Under the pieces are notes generated by a model, which saw only the letters and a list, made by a program, of their open reading frames with translations, had not been told where the DNA came from and searched no databases. From an uncultured Clostridia bacterium (GTDB lineage Bacteria; Bacillota; Clostridia; Oscillospirales; QAKW01): a DNA stretch of 18,744 nt. A program made the position numbers and the translations under genes. Where the stretch lies: positions 1-18,744 of the forward strand of contig CALXGU010000009.1 of NCBI GenBank assembly GCA_944387905.1. The letters are read 5' to 3'. This document shows, in pieces, positions 1 to 10,300 of the stretch. The stretch's first letter is position 1; every line of letters begins with the position of its first letter.

Positions 1-1
1 A

Positions 2-1174
2 GAGTCGCTGCGCGATTTTTTTGACAGCGCGATCAAGGGCTATTATGTTTCGGCTCAGATCAACTCTCAGATCTACCGTCATATAGACGAGGATACCGGC
101 TTACAGATCGAAGGCGGACACAGCAACGAACATTTTTTGAACGGTATGCCGGTCATAGAAAAGGCGGACGGAGAGGACGGGCTTTTGTCTATAGGCTTCA
201 AAGATGCCGACGGCGCTATAATAAACGTCATGCAGATGAGTGCCGACGAGCTTGAAAGTCTCGGTCTTCTGTTCAGCTCGGCACAGGCGGAGCTGTGTAA
301 TTCATCCATGACGGAATCGGCAGCGGTAGACAGGCAGATATGTGGGCTCATAACAGAAGAGCTTATAAAAAATGCGCCAAAATCCTTAAAAACTCAGCCG
401 CAAACTTTGCCGAGCTTCTATTTTGAACTCAACAGCTGCGTCACGTTTGAATTATATAAAGACGAGCAGGGCGGTATATCCGATGTGATGGGACTTAAGT
501 ATTCTTTTGAAACAAGCGCCAAGACCGTCAGAATAAGCGACGGACTTGTCAGTCTGCTCAACGAAGTCGTGACCGAGTCGGTAGACAACGGAACGCTCGA
601 ATTTACAGCCGACATGAAATCACGGTTTTATGATTTTGCAAAAAAATACAGAATAGATTACATGCCTGTTTTCAGCGACAGTCAAAGCCTTGTTGGCGAT
701 GACGTCAGATGGCACATTTATGCATGTATGGGTTTTCCCGAAATACTTACCGGCGGTCAGCTAAACGACTATGCGCTCTGGATGTACGGTATGGAATTTG
801 GATATGAACGGGACGACACGGTGCCGATAGAAGTCGGGTCATATAACCCCGAAACATACATGGAGCTTTCGGACTATGAGTATTATCAGGATGAAAACGG
901 CGAGAATATTGTGAGGGTAGAGCTGTTGCAGTATGATTATCAGGAGGCCTACGCCTCTATGCCGGTTCTTGCGTCGGCGATATCCGAATCCGGCAAAGAT
1001 ACCGATGCATTTATACGCGAAGCAATAATGAACGGTAGTATCAGCCGTTACGGACAGCCGTATTACAGGCATGTGCTGACATATGTTTCTGATGACGGAT
1101 ATATGCCTCAAAGGTTTTTGAGTCATGACAAGTATTACAGAGACGAAAACGGGCAGTGGGCGCCCAACTATTGA
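2..1174 (+). CDS. Unrecognised protein, 5'-truncated by the window edge
   Basis: The frame is open from base 2 to a TGA at 1172-1174, giving 390 visible residues; the true start lies upstream of the window. A TTG at 137 in the same frame is not needed as a start, because the codons before it (reading ESLRDFFDSAIKGYY) are also open and protein-like. The visible part is acidic, rich in Tyr, Asp and Glu, with no clear transmembrane segment, no cysteine motif and no catalytic signature that I recognise. A signal or lipoprotein peptide, if there is one, would be off the window. Tyr/Asp-rich stretches (for example DYEYYQDENGEN) and a C-terminal YYRDENGQW look like the beta-rich extracytoplasmic domains of clostridial lipoproteins, but that is a guess. 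It converges on the ATPase gene and ends just before a shared terminator. Confidence 0.75.
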   Translation, partial: ESLRDFFDSAIKGYYVSAQINSQIYRHIDEDTGLQIEGGHSNEHFLNGMPVIEKADGEDGLLSIGFKDADGAIINVMQMSADELESLGLLFSSAQAELCNSSMTESAAVDRQICGLITEELIKNAPKSLKTQPQTLPSFYFELNSCVTFELYKDEQGGISDVMGLKYSFETSAKTVRISDGLVSLLNEVVTESVDNGTLEFTADMKSRFYDFAKKYRIDYMPVFSDSQSLVGDDVRWHIYACMGFPEILTGGQLNDYALWMYGMEFGYERDDTVPIEVGSYNPETYMELSDYEYYQDENGENIVRVELLQYDYQEAYASMPVLASAISESGKDTDAFIREAIMNGSISRYGQPYYRHVLTYVSDDGYMPQRFLSHDKYYRDENGQWAPNY

Positions 1175-1195
1175 CGCTGTCAAAGTGCAATAAAT

Positions 1196-1231
1196 AAAGA
1201 CCTGAGCATTCATGCTCAGGTCTTTCTTTTT
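1196..1231. terminator. Bidirectional rho-independent terminator between convergent genes
   Basis: A perfect 13-bp stem (AAAGACCTGAGCA at 1196-1208, TGCTCAGGTCTTT at 1213-1225) with a TTCA loop is followed on the plus strand by a T-rich tract (TTTCTTTTT). On the minus strand the stem is followed by TTTATTTATTG, so it can serve both directions. The ATPase stop codon (TGA, 1216-1218 on the minus strand) lies inside the stem, so the last codons of that gene form part of the hairpin. Confidence 0.85.
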
Positions 1232-3780
1232 GCTGATACAGTGATTTTCCTTATCATATCGGCCGCAATCACGCTGGCACCCAGCAGTATTATTTCGGGA
1301 AGTCTATGCACTGGTATTCCTGAAGTGCGGAACATGCTGCCGCCGTAATAAATAAGCCATAGCTGAACAATGATGATCAGCAGGAAAATAAATATATACG
1401 CGCGGTTTTTTGACAGGTTTGCAAATAATCTCAGCCTGTCGCTGCGCGCCGAGAAACCGGCAAAAATCCCGCTGAAAATAAACAGTGCAAAAAAAGCCGT
1501 CATAAATCCGGTGGTGTCATGATAAAAACCAAAGCGTTTTTTAAAATAGTCCAATGATAAAAATGCCGTGCAGAGACAGAGACTGTAAATACCCATAGTC
1601 AGTATCTGCCATGCCATTCTGCCGTTGAGCACATGTTCGCTGCGCCTGACAGGCTTTTCGTTCATGTATCGCGTAAGCGGCGGCTCTCCCGCATACGCAA
1701 GACCTGCAAGAGTGTCCATGATTATATTTATCCACAGCATCTGCATTACGGTGATGGGCGTATCTATTCCTATGAACGGTCCTATTATTGAAATACCGAC
1801 CGCGCAAAGGTTCATGGTAAGCTGAAAAACTATGAATTTCCGTATGCTTTTAAAAATAGTTCTGCCGTACAGTATTGCTTTTGATATCGATGTAAAATTA
1901 TCGTCCAGTATTACTATATCTCCCGCCTGTTTAGCCACCTCGGTGCCGCTTCCCATGGCAAATCCAACATCTGCCTGCTTAAGCGCGGGCGCGTCGTTTA
2001 TTCCGTCTCCGGTCATACCGCAAACAAGACCTATGCTCTGTGATACCCGCACAAGTCTGCTTTTATCCGCGGGCAGAGCGCGTGATACCACCTTTAGTCT
2101 GGGCAATATCGCCGCGAGTTCACTGTCTGACAGTTCTGACATCTGCTGGCTTGTCAGAGTTATCGCCCCGTCTGTAAGTATTGAGCAGGCCCCTGCAATG
2201 GATTTTGCCGTATCCGCATTGTCGCCTGTAACCATACACACATTTATGCCTGCGTTTTGAACGGTTTTAACAGAGTATCTTGCATCGTGACGGATTTTGT
2301 CCTTGATGGATATGATACCTATAATATCATAGCTCAGCATATCTGCGCTTTTTGCAAGGGCAATTACGCGTACTCCGTCCGAAACCAGCTTTTTCCATTG
2401 CGCAAGCAGAGCCTTGTTTACGTTTGACGCCTTTGAAAAAAGTATTTCCGGTGCGCCTTTTATATACCATGTTCCCTTGTAATTTATTGCCGAGTATTTT
2501 TTTGTGCTGTCAAACGGTATTTTTTTTGATATAGTCAGACTGTCAAACGACTTGTCGTAAACATAGCTTAAAAGCGCGCGGTCTGTTGCGTTTCCGCCCA
2601 CCGGTGATTTGCCTATCATGGTGCTGTCGCAGCCCAGCTGGCAGCAGCAGATAATATCCGAGCGCTCAGTCTGCGGCAGATCTTTGAAATATCTTCCGTT
2701 TATATCATAAAACCCGCCCACAGACAGACGTCCGCTTGTAAGAGTGCCCGTCTTATCGCAGAAAAGTATATTCAGACTTCCGCTTGATTCTATGCCTACA
2801 AGCCGGCGTACAAGTACGTTGTCCTTTTTCAGCCGCCGCATATTGGCTGACAGCACTACCGTTATCATCATCGGCAGGCCTTCCGGTATCGCCACCACTA
2901 TTACGGTTATTGCCAGAGTAACAGCATGCAGAAGGTTTGATATCATTACCGGCAAAGATGTGAGCTCTGTCATTATCCGCGCCGGATCGAAAGCGTTGTC
3001 AAGAATGAGAAGGTTGAACAGATCCGCCGCAAATACCAGAATAGCTGCGCCGTAGCCGATCTTGCTCAGTACTCCCGCAAGGGTATTGAGCTTTTGGGTG
3101 AGCGGGCTTTTGACATTTTCGCTCTGAATCTCTGAAGCAACATTACCGTAAAACGTCTTGTCACCCGTACGGCCTACCGCCATTATGCACTCGCCTGAGG
3201 TTATTACGCTGCCGCGGAAAATCTGATTTTTACATGAGAGATCCCAGCTGTCTGACGCTGTGCCGGGCAGCTTCTGGACCTCCGCGCTCTCGCCGTTTAG
3301 CGCGGACTGATCGACAAGCACGGCGCCCTTTATCATTATTCCGTCTGCCGGCACCCGCTCTCCTGCGCTCAGATACACGGTGTCCGTCACCACAAGCTCA
3401 CTTACAGGCAGAGTGACCAGTTTCCTGTCCCGCATCACACGGCACTGTGTAAGCGCCGCCTGCTGTTCCAGCTTTAAAAACGCGCTTTCGCTTCCGTACT
3501 CCGAGACAGTTGACACGAATGTTGCAAGAAACAGCGCCGCAGCTATGCCGAGCGGCTCGTAAATATTAGCGTTTTTAAAGGCTATAAGCACATTAAGGGC
3601 AAGCGCGGCCAAAAGTATCTTTATTATCGGATCACCGAATGCGGACAGATACTGTCTGAAAAATGTTTTTCTCGGACGTTTTGTAAAGCTGTTGTTTCCG
3701 TACTCTTTTCTCAGCTTGTCGACATCTTTTGTTCTGTTTCCGTGCTGTTTATATTTTATATCACAAGGTAATAATGACAT
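1216..3780 (-). CDS. Calcium-type P-type ATPase (P2B/PMCA-like)
   Basis: An 854-residue membrane pump expected to use ATP to export Ca2+. Order of motifs: actuator-domain NGES at 162-165 (TGES in most family members, Glu164 kept), M4 PEGLP at 299-303, phosphorylation motif CDKTGTLTSG with Asp342, nucleotide-binding KGAPE at 441-445, hinge GDGINDAP at 591-598, then a six-helix C-terminal region. The M5 segment FQLTMNLCAVG has Asn657 but Ala660 where SERCA has the site-I glutamate, and M6 WINIIMD has Asn685 and Asp689. Together this is the single-site, PMCA-like pattern, so I infer one Ca2+ per cycle. ATG start with TAAGGAG about 10 nt upstream. It is the last gene after addA, 59 bp downstream, and its start codon sits in a predicted hairpin. 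Mn2+ transport cannot be excluded. Confidence 0.9.
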   Translation of the reverse strand: MSLLPCDIKYKQHGNRTKDVDKLRKEYGNNSFTKRPRKTFFRQYLSAFGDPIIKILLAALALNVLIAFKNANIYEPLGIAAALFLATFVSTVSEYGSESAFLKLEQQAALTQCRVMRDRKLVTLPVSELVVTDTVYLSAGERVPADGIMIKGAVLVDQSALNGESAEVQKLPGTASDSWDLSCKNQIFRGSVITSGECIMAVGRTGDKTFYGNVASEIQSENVKSPLTQKLNTLAGVLSKIGYGAAILVFAADLFNLLILDNAFDPARIMTELTSLPVMISNLLHAVTLAITVIVVAIPEGLPMMITVVLSANMRRLKKDNVLVRRLVGIESSGSLNILFCDKTGTLTSGRLSVGGFYDINGRYFKDLPQTERSDIICCCQLGCDSTMIGKSPVGGNATDRALLSYVYDKSFDSLTISKKIPFDSTKKYSAINYKGTWYIKGAPEILFSKASNVNKALLAQWKKLVSDGVRVIALAKSADMLSYDIIGIISIKDKIRHDARYSVKTVQNAGINVCMVTGDNADTAKSIAGACSILTDGAITLTSQQMSELSDSELAAILPRLKVVSRALPADKSRLVRVSQSIGLVCGMTGDGINDAPALKQADVGFAMGSGTEVAKQAGDIVILDDNFTSISKAILYGRTIFKSIRKFIVFQLTMNLCAVGISIIGPFIGIDTPITVMQMLWINIIMDTLAGLAYAGEPPLTRYMNEKPVRRSEHVLNGRMAWQILTMGIYSLCLCTAFLSLDYFKKRFGFYHDTTGFMTAFFALFIFSGIFAGFSARSDRLRLFANLSKNRAYIFIFLLIIIVQLWLIYYGGSMFRTSGIPVHRLPEIILLGASVIAADMIRKITVSAKRKT

Positions 3781-3825
3781 GGCTTTATTTCTCCTTACAG
3801 AAAAATATATGCTATGTCATTATTA
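3769..3825 (-). promoter_or_regulatory. Inverted repeat enclosing the ribosome binding site and start codon of the ATPase gene
   Basis: TAATAATGACATGGC (3769-3783) and GCTATGTCATTATTA (3811-3825) are inverted repeats matching at 14 of 15 positions, separated by 27 nt. In the minus-strand mRNA the ATPase AUG (3780-3778) lies in the 3' arm and the AAGGAG ribosome binding site (3791-3796) lies in the loop. No T-run follows, so it is not a terminator for addA. It could control translation or be a DNA operator; neither is shown. Confidence 0.5.
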
Positions 3826-3839
3826 TTTATTTCCAAGTT

Positions 3840-6800
3840 TTATACTTCGATAAATTCGGACAGTGAAAAGCTGTAAATATATTTATGTGAAGTCTGTATG
3901 CCCTTGAGTCTGTAAATCGCCTTTGCGTACATATCAAGCTGGACCGAATATCTTTCTATAAGCACATTCGGGTCGGTGACGCTGTCTGTTTTGTAGTCAA
4001 CGATAACGGCGTGCCCGTCTGTGTCGGTGTACCAGCAGTCGATCACTCCCTGTACAATGACGTTTTCGGTGCTGTCTGTATCCAGTATCTCGTCAGCGCT
4101 AACTGAAAAAAGAAATCTCTGCTCCTTGCTGCATGTGCCCAGAGCGTTGAGCCGACGCATTTTGTCGCTTGTCAAAAATGTAAGGATTTTTTCTTTTTCT
4201 ATCAGCGCCGCGTCGCGCTTTGATATGAACTGCAGTTTTGTAAGCCTGTCCGCCTCATTATCCAGAGACTGCATGTCGTGCACCGCGCTGAAATTACAGA
4301 ACTGCAGAAATTTGTGCGTAGCGTTTCCTCGTTCGGCTCCCGTTGCTCCGTTTTGCATGAATGCAGGCCGGATCTTGGATTTTGCATCGCTGCCGCTCTC
4401 GGATTTTATGCTTTTTATCTCTGATACCGAAAGCTTTGACGGTATGAGAGTACTCTGTAGGTACGGATACTGCCTTGATGTCATCTGCTTGATATATTGC
4501 TGCGAAAATTCTTTGATATCCTGCCTGTCGGTTTGTATAATGTCATCGTCTTGGTCCTGCGCCTGCGCAGGCACGATTTCAACATCAAAAAGACCGGTAT
4601 CGTTATTAATCGTATCAATTCCGGCAAAAGCACGAAACGGGTTTGCCGCTGCTGTGTTTGTGACGGCATAAAGTATCCATTTAAGAAATGACGGGCTGGA
4701 GTATATATCATAGTTTGAGGGCCGGGCATTTGCTCTGTCGGCGCTTATAATTGCTTTTTCCGCGTTGTCCGCAGTCATGGCACCTGTTATGAACAGGTGC
4801 TGTTTGGCCCTGGTCAGCGCTACATATAACAGGCGTATATATTCATTGAGTTCATCTGTCTTCATTTTTTCTTTTACGGCATTGCGGCAGACAGAACTGA
4901 AATCTCTGTGAGTCTTATCATCGCGCACAAAAGCTCCCGCTCCTAGTCTGCTGTCAAGAAGTATGTCGCCGGATATTTTAATCGTTATGTCGTTTCCGGT
5001 ACAGACAAGGAACACTACCGGATACTCGAGCCCCTTTGAGTGGTGTACGGACAAAATATTGACGCAGCTGTCTGATTTTCTCAGTTTGGCAGCGGGCAGG
5101 TTTTGGTCTTTTTTTATAAGCCCCAAAAGATAGTTTATAAACGCGAACAGCCCGCGGTAACGGATATTTTCAAACTTTGCGGCGATATCGGACAGCATCA
5201 AAAGGTTGGCGCGTATCTCTTCACCGCCCGGTTCGCCCAGCACTCGCAAAAGCACTCCGCTTTGCTCGTAGATCATGCTGATAAGCCCGTACACATCGGT
5301 CACGGCGCTTTTTTCCCTGTAATTTTCCAGCGTTTTTACAAACGCTTCCGCCTTTTTGTCAGTCCGGGCGTATTTTTTCACAGCGTCGTAAAACAGCATG
5401 CCTTTGCACTGCGCGCGTATTGCGCCCAGCTCATTGACGGTAAATCCGAAATAGTCGGAATACATGAGCGTTATCAGCGCAATGTCGTTGTAAGGATTGT
5501 CTATCGCCTGCAGATATGCGATCATATCGCGCACCGGCAGTGTGTCAAGATATTTTTCGCTCGGGTTGTTGTTTACGCACTCGATACCGGCATGCCGGAG
5601 AGTATTTTCAAAAACAGCGCCGGTGGTTTTGGGAGCACGCATAAGTATTGCTATATCTCCGTAGCAAACAGTGCGCTCCGTTTTGGTTTCGGTATCGTAG
5701 ATTTTCAGTCTGCCTACTATAGACTTTATTTTCTGCGTCACATAGGCAGCTTCGCTTTCGAGTCTTGACAGCGCGTTTGAATTTTTGCTGTCGCTGTCCG
5801 CGATTAGGCATAAATTGACCGAAGCGCCGTCGAAGCCCTCATATAACCCCCCGTTATACAGGCGGTGGCTTGACATATAGTCTATATCTCCGCGCTGTTT
5901 TGTCATTAAAGTGTCAAACACGCGGTTTACAAAATCCAGGATTTTTGGATGCGACCGGAAATTCTGATTAAGACTGAGCCTTGACGGGCATGTCAGCATA
6001 TCGGACATCGGATCCTGAGCGTTTTGCTGTCTCTGTATAAAAATCTCGGGATAGGCGTTTCTGAAGCGGTAAATACTCTGTTTTACGTCTCCTACCGTAA
6101 AAATATTTTTTTCGTCTTTAGACAGAGCTCTGAAAATATAGTCCTGTATCTTGCTGCAGTCCTGAAACTCGTCAACGATTATTTCGTCGTAAAATTCACT
6201 CAGCTGACGGGCAAGCTCGGTTTTTATTATATTGTCGCCGTCGTGGCTTTGGATCAAAAGTGAAAGCGTGTATTTTTCCGCGTCGTTGAAACTGATTATG
6301 TTGAGCCGTCTGCGCTCTTTTTCAAGTTTTGTGTTCAGCTCCAGACACAGAGTCAGATACGTATTTATGATATTCAGCTCTTTTTTTCTGTCCGAAAGCA
6401 CGGCGGCTGTATTGTCGTAAAAAACTCCATCCGCCAAATTTCTCAGCCGTGATTTCAGCTCTTCGCGATAGGATTTGAATATGTTCCAATGTACGTCATC
6501 AGCGTCCTTGGGACATGACGGATGATTTTTGAATTTCAGCTGAGCGGCATAATTTGCAGCGCCGTCATAATCACGGGCAGTTATGCGGCCGGCAAATGCC
6601 TGCATGCTTTCCTTTTCGTCAAGGTAAAAGCTTTCCAGCTTCTCGTATCCGGCGTTACCGGCCTGAACGGACAGTTTTTCGTACTTTTCAAGTATGTCGT
6701 TCACTTCAAAACAGCAATATGTGTATATATGGCCGCGGGGCAGCATATCAAACACAGAGGATGCGTCATCAGTGCAGCAGCGTTCTATAAAATCCTGCGG

Positions 6801-7361
6801 ATACGGCTCCTTTTCAAGAAAATCGCAGCCGTATTCAAGTGCGGTGAGCAGGCCTGCGTCGTCTTTGCCTTTGACAAAATACGATATCAGCGACATAATA
6901 TCGCTGTCAGATTCTGCGCGCTGATAAAGTTTTTCCGCAAAATCGTCGGTAAATTCTGACCGCATCAGCTGCAGCTGAGCCTCTTCGGCAACTGAAAACT
7001 GCGGGTCTATGTCCAGTTTTTCAAAGTTTTTCCGTATCAGGTCAAAGCATGCCGAATGTATGGTGCAGATACCTGCCGCGGGCAGAAGTGCAAGCTGACG
7101 TTTTAAATGCGCGTTGCCCGGATCGTTTTTCAGTCTGTCTTTGAGCTTATCTGAGATCCTTCTTCGCATTTCGGCAGCTGCGGCGTTTGTGAAAGTAAGA
7201 ATAAGCAGTCTGTCTGCATCGCAGCCGTGCTCCGTGTCGCACAGTCTTTGTACTACGCGTTCCGTAAGCACTGCCGTTTTTCCGGCACCTGCGGCAGCGC
7301 TTACAGTAAGGCTGTCGCCTCTGAGCAGTATGGCTTTATTTTGTTCGGGAGAAAATTTCAC
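3840..7361 (-). CDS. addA: ATP-dependent helicase/nuclease AddA
   Basis: A 1173-residue large subunit of the AddAB helicase-exonuclease, which resects double-strand breaks to Chi and prepares 3' ends for RecA; close to the family's usual 1200 residues. UvrD/Rep-type helicase motifs are intact: Walker A AGAGKT at 24-29, motif Ia region LTFTNAAAAEM at 55-65, Walker B DEFQD at 397-401, motif III GDVKQSIYRFR at 424-434, and a VALTRAK motif toward the C-terminal helicase domain. The C-terminal RecB-like nuclease has GVID (Asp1108) and VDYKTD (Asp1122, Lys1124). The start is GTG at 7361-7359, which overlaps the addB stop (GTGA). GAGAGGAG lies about 8 nt upstream inside addB, so synthesis is probably coupled to AddB, fitting a 1:1 complex. 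Confidence 0.97.
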   Translation of the reverse strand: MKFSPEQNKAILLRGDSLTVSAAAGAGKTAVLTERVVQRLCDTEHGCDADRLLILTFTNAAAAEMRRRISDKLKDRLKNDPGNAHLKRQLALLPAAGICTIHSACFDLIRKNFEKLDIDPQFSVAEEAQLQLMRSEFTDDFAEKLYQRAESDSDIMSLISYFVKGKDDAGLLTALEYGCDFLEKEPYPQDFIERCCTDDASSVFDMLPRGHIYTYCCFEVNDILEKYEKLSVQAGNAGYEKLESFYLDEKESMQAFAGRITARDYDGAANYAAQLKFKNHPSCPKDADDVHWNIFKSYREELKSRLRNLADGVFYDNTAAVLSDRKKELNIINTYLTLCLELNTKLEKERRRLNIISFNDAEKYTLSLLIQSHDGDNIIKTELARQLSEFYDEIIVDEFQDCSKIQDYIFRALSKDEKNIFTVGDVKQSIYRFRNAYPEIFIQRQQNAQDPMSDMLTCPSRLSLNQNFRSHPKILDFVNRVFDTLMTKQRGDIDYMSSHRLYNGGLYEGFDGASVNLCLIADSDSKNSNALSRLESEAAYVTQKIKSIVGRLKIYDTETKTERTVCYGDIAILMRAPKTTGAVFENTLRHAGIECVNNNPSEKYLDTLPVRDMIAYLQAIDNPYNDIALITLMYSDYFGFTVNELGAIRAQCKGMLFYDAVKKYARTDKKAEAFVKTLENYREKSAVTDVYGLISMIYEQSGVLLRVLGEPGGEEIRANLLMLSDIAAKFENIRYRGLFAFINYLLGLIKKDQNLPAAKLRKSDSCVNILSVHHSKGLEYPVVFLVCTGNDITIKISGDILLDSRLGAGAFVRDDKTHRDFSSVCRNAVKEKMKTDELNEYIRLLYVALTRAKQHLFITGAMTADNAEKAIISADRANARPSNYDIYSSPSFLKWILYAVTNTAAANPFRAFAGIDTINNDTGLFDVEIVPAQAQDQDDDIIQTDRQDIKEFSQQYIKQMTSRQYPYLQSTLIPSKLSVSEIKSIKSESGSDAKSKIRPAFMQNGATGAERGNATHKFLQFCNFSAVHDMQSLDNEADRLTKLQFISKRDAALIEKEKILTFLTSDKMRRLNALGTCSKEQRFLFSVSADEILDTDSTENVIVQGVIDCWYTDTDGHAVIVDYKTDSVTDPNVLIERYSVQLDMYAKAIYRLKGIQTSHKYIYSFSLSEFIEV

Positions 7362-10300
7362 TGTAACTTCTCCTCTCTCAAAAAGTCTTCGGGGATTTCT
7401 TCAAGCTGTCTGATACAGTCAGGGTTTTTGCTGATTTTGCAGATATTGCTGTAATCACAGAACTGACAGGAATTCTTTTTTGAGTCGGATATAGGAGAAA
7501 TATCCACTTTGCCGCTCATTATCGAATTTCCGGTATTGTATATTTTCTGCTGGGTGTATTCTATCAGGCTGTCGATACCGCTTTGGCTTATAATCCTGTC
7601 CTTTTTTATTTTGTTCAGGGAAGAAATATCGCCGCCTAAACAAAAGCTCTGTGCCGCTTCCTTGCTGAATATACCGTCGCGCTTATAAAAATCGTCCGCT
7701 TTTTCAAGGTACTGCGATTCGCTCATGCCTTTTTTATCCTTATAATCGACTTTTAAGACTCCCACCTTCAAATAATACATTGCGGCGATACTCACATTGT
7801 CAAACTTGCTTTTTACCGCAGCGGCATAGATTGGCAGCTGCATTGACAGACCGTTATAGATTTTTTTGAGAGAAAACTCCTGGCTGCCGCTTTTATAGTC
7901 GATTATTTTTGCATAGGACCTGCCGTCCTTTTCAAGCATATCTACGCGGTCTATACTGCCTACAAGCGTGAGAGTACAGCCGTTTTCCAGCTGAGCGGGA
8001 CGCGTGTACTGCGAAATGTCTATTTCAAAATCAAACGGTTTGAATTCGGAGCTGTGTATTTCTTTGACTATGTTGACCGCCGCGCTGTTCAGCGCCTTTT
8101 TTGCCTGTAAAAACATCCAGTCAAAGCGTTTGGATTTGTCTTTGCAGTCGGCAAGCGTGTTGTTGTAATAGTTTTCCGATATCTCGTTTATATGCTCGTC
8201 TATGTTTCCGTCCAGATCGTATTTGCCGGAAAGCAGAGTTTCAAGCCCGCTGTGAATAAAAGAACCGATATTTGCCGGATTCATTTCCACAGGTTCGTTT
8301 TTATGTGCCCTGAGCCCTCTGTGGACAAAAAACTTAAACGGACATTCTATATATTCCTCCATACCCGAAAAGCTCAGGCGCAGATTTTTTGAATACAGTC
8401 CGTAAACGATATCGTCACTGAGTCTGTCGCTGTTGTCTCTGTGAGTCTGCGGGATACCGGCCGCCTCGTATACCGCTTCTGTGAGCTGGCTGTTTGCAGT
8501 CGCCGCCGCATAGTCGCTTATAGCCGATATGCTCACAAGGTGAAAATGCGGATCGAGGCTTTCAAAGCTGAGTTCTTTTATTGCGGCAACTCTTTCGATA
8601 TTTTCAAGAAATTCCGATTTGAGCATCGGCTCTCCGGTAGCTGCAAAAGCCGAGTATGACAGTACAAGCTCATGGGACGCGGACATCATGGCGCTGTAAA
8701 AGTTGAATTTTTCTCTTGCTGTGCTCTGAACAAAGTCCAGTGAGGTGGTTATGCCGTGTCTGCCTAAAATACGCTTGTCCATGTCGGTTATAAGTTCCGT
8801 TTCGGACGGGGAAGCGGGCAGCAATCCGTCGTTCATACCGCAAATATATACGCATTTTATATTATCGGTGCGGACTCTGCCTATACCGGAGAATATGACC
8901 TCATCCACACATGCCGGGGAAGATGATACAGTAATGCTTCCGGCACAGATTTTGATTATGCTGTGAAATCTATGTATATCGATTTTATCATTTTTAAATA
9001 TGCTATCGATACTGTCCAGCATTTTAATAAATATCTCGTAGACGCGTGAATACTCCTGTCCCAGATACATATCTCCCGTGCTTTCAAAATACTGCGCGCG
9101 CCGGACAAGACGGCTGCTAATTTCAAGTCTGTCAAAAAGCCGGCATACTGCGGTCAGCATATCACGGCAGCCGTGGGATTTTTTCAGGCTGTCACAGAAA
9201 TCCTTGAGCGGCTCTACCGTCTTTTCCCTGAGGCTGTTTATATACTCAAGCCTTTGTTTGTCATCGGGACTTTTGTCAAGACCGGACGGACTGCGGGTCC
9301 AGCTTTGCTCAAACCAGCCGCCGCCTTTTATTTTCCACATCTGGACATAACTTTCCAGTATGTTTATATCGTCAAAGGACAGGCCTGCGAGCCCTGTTTT
9401 CAAAAAAGAAAAAACATTTTCATAGGTAAATCCCTCAAAAGCTGTTTCAACAGCGCTCAGGACCATAGCCGTAAGCGGCATTGCAAGCAGACTCTTTTTC
9501 GTGTCGGCAAAAACCGCAGTTTCATGTTTTGAAAAAATAGATTTTACAAGCGGAGCCATGCCCTGACTGTCTGTTGACAGTACGGCGATATCACGGAATC
9601 GGTATTTTCCGCAAAGCACGTCGTTTTTTATTTTGCAGGCAATAAAATTCAGCTCTTCCGCCCTGTTTTTAGCGGCATAAACCGTAAGATTTGAGTTATC
9701 GTCAAATTGGGGCGCGCTGTCGGCGTTCCAGTATTTTTGAATAAATCTCTGGGATTCGGTCTTCAGTCTGTAGGGAATATCCGATACTTTTTCAAATACA
9801 CAGGGAGTGTGAGTTTTTTTGCATATGCGTGATATTTTATATGCCTCTTCTGTTACGGTTGAAAACAGCTCGTCCTCAAGATCTGTAGTAAATGCAAAAT
9901 AACAGCCTGAGCACTGTTTGATTATCTGCTCGATAAGATCCAGCTGCTGGCGTGTAAAACCGTAAAAACTGTCAAACATAAAGACCGAACCGGCAAACAG
10001 CTCCGACTGCTCCAACAGCTGTGCGGCTGTCGTCAGGTCTTCGCCGGGCGCCTTGTATTCATCGTCCCATATGCGCTTGTACTCGTTGTAAATCATAAAA
10101 AGATCACGGTACTTTGCCATAAACGAGCCGGGCAGCTCATCATTGGGGATAGCCTCAATCATCGGCAGACTGATGCGGCATGTATCAAATTCCGCAAAGG
10201 CGGTTTTCAGCTTGTTTATAAATCCGTCCGAACAGGCGACTCTTTTGTAATATGTAAGAGAATCATATACATTCAACACGCTGCGGTACAGTGCCGCGGC

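Noticed and set aside
839..1213. A minus-strand open frame antisense to the first gene
   Set aside because: It overlaps the terminator and the first gene completely, with low-complexity Ile/Val/Cys composition and no family resemblance.
4021..4671. A 216-codon plus-strand open frame
   Set aside because: It is antisense to the nuclease end of addA; its Ser/Cys/Leu-rich composition is typical of a complementary-strand shadow.
5103..5768. A 221-codon plus-strand open frame
   Set aside because: It lies wholly antisense to addA, has no ribosome binding site of note, and encodes no recognisable domain; addA on the other strand has every expected motif.
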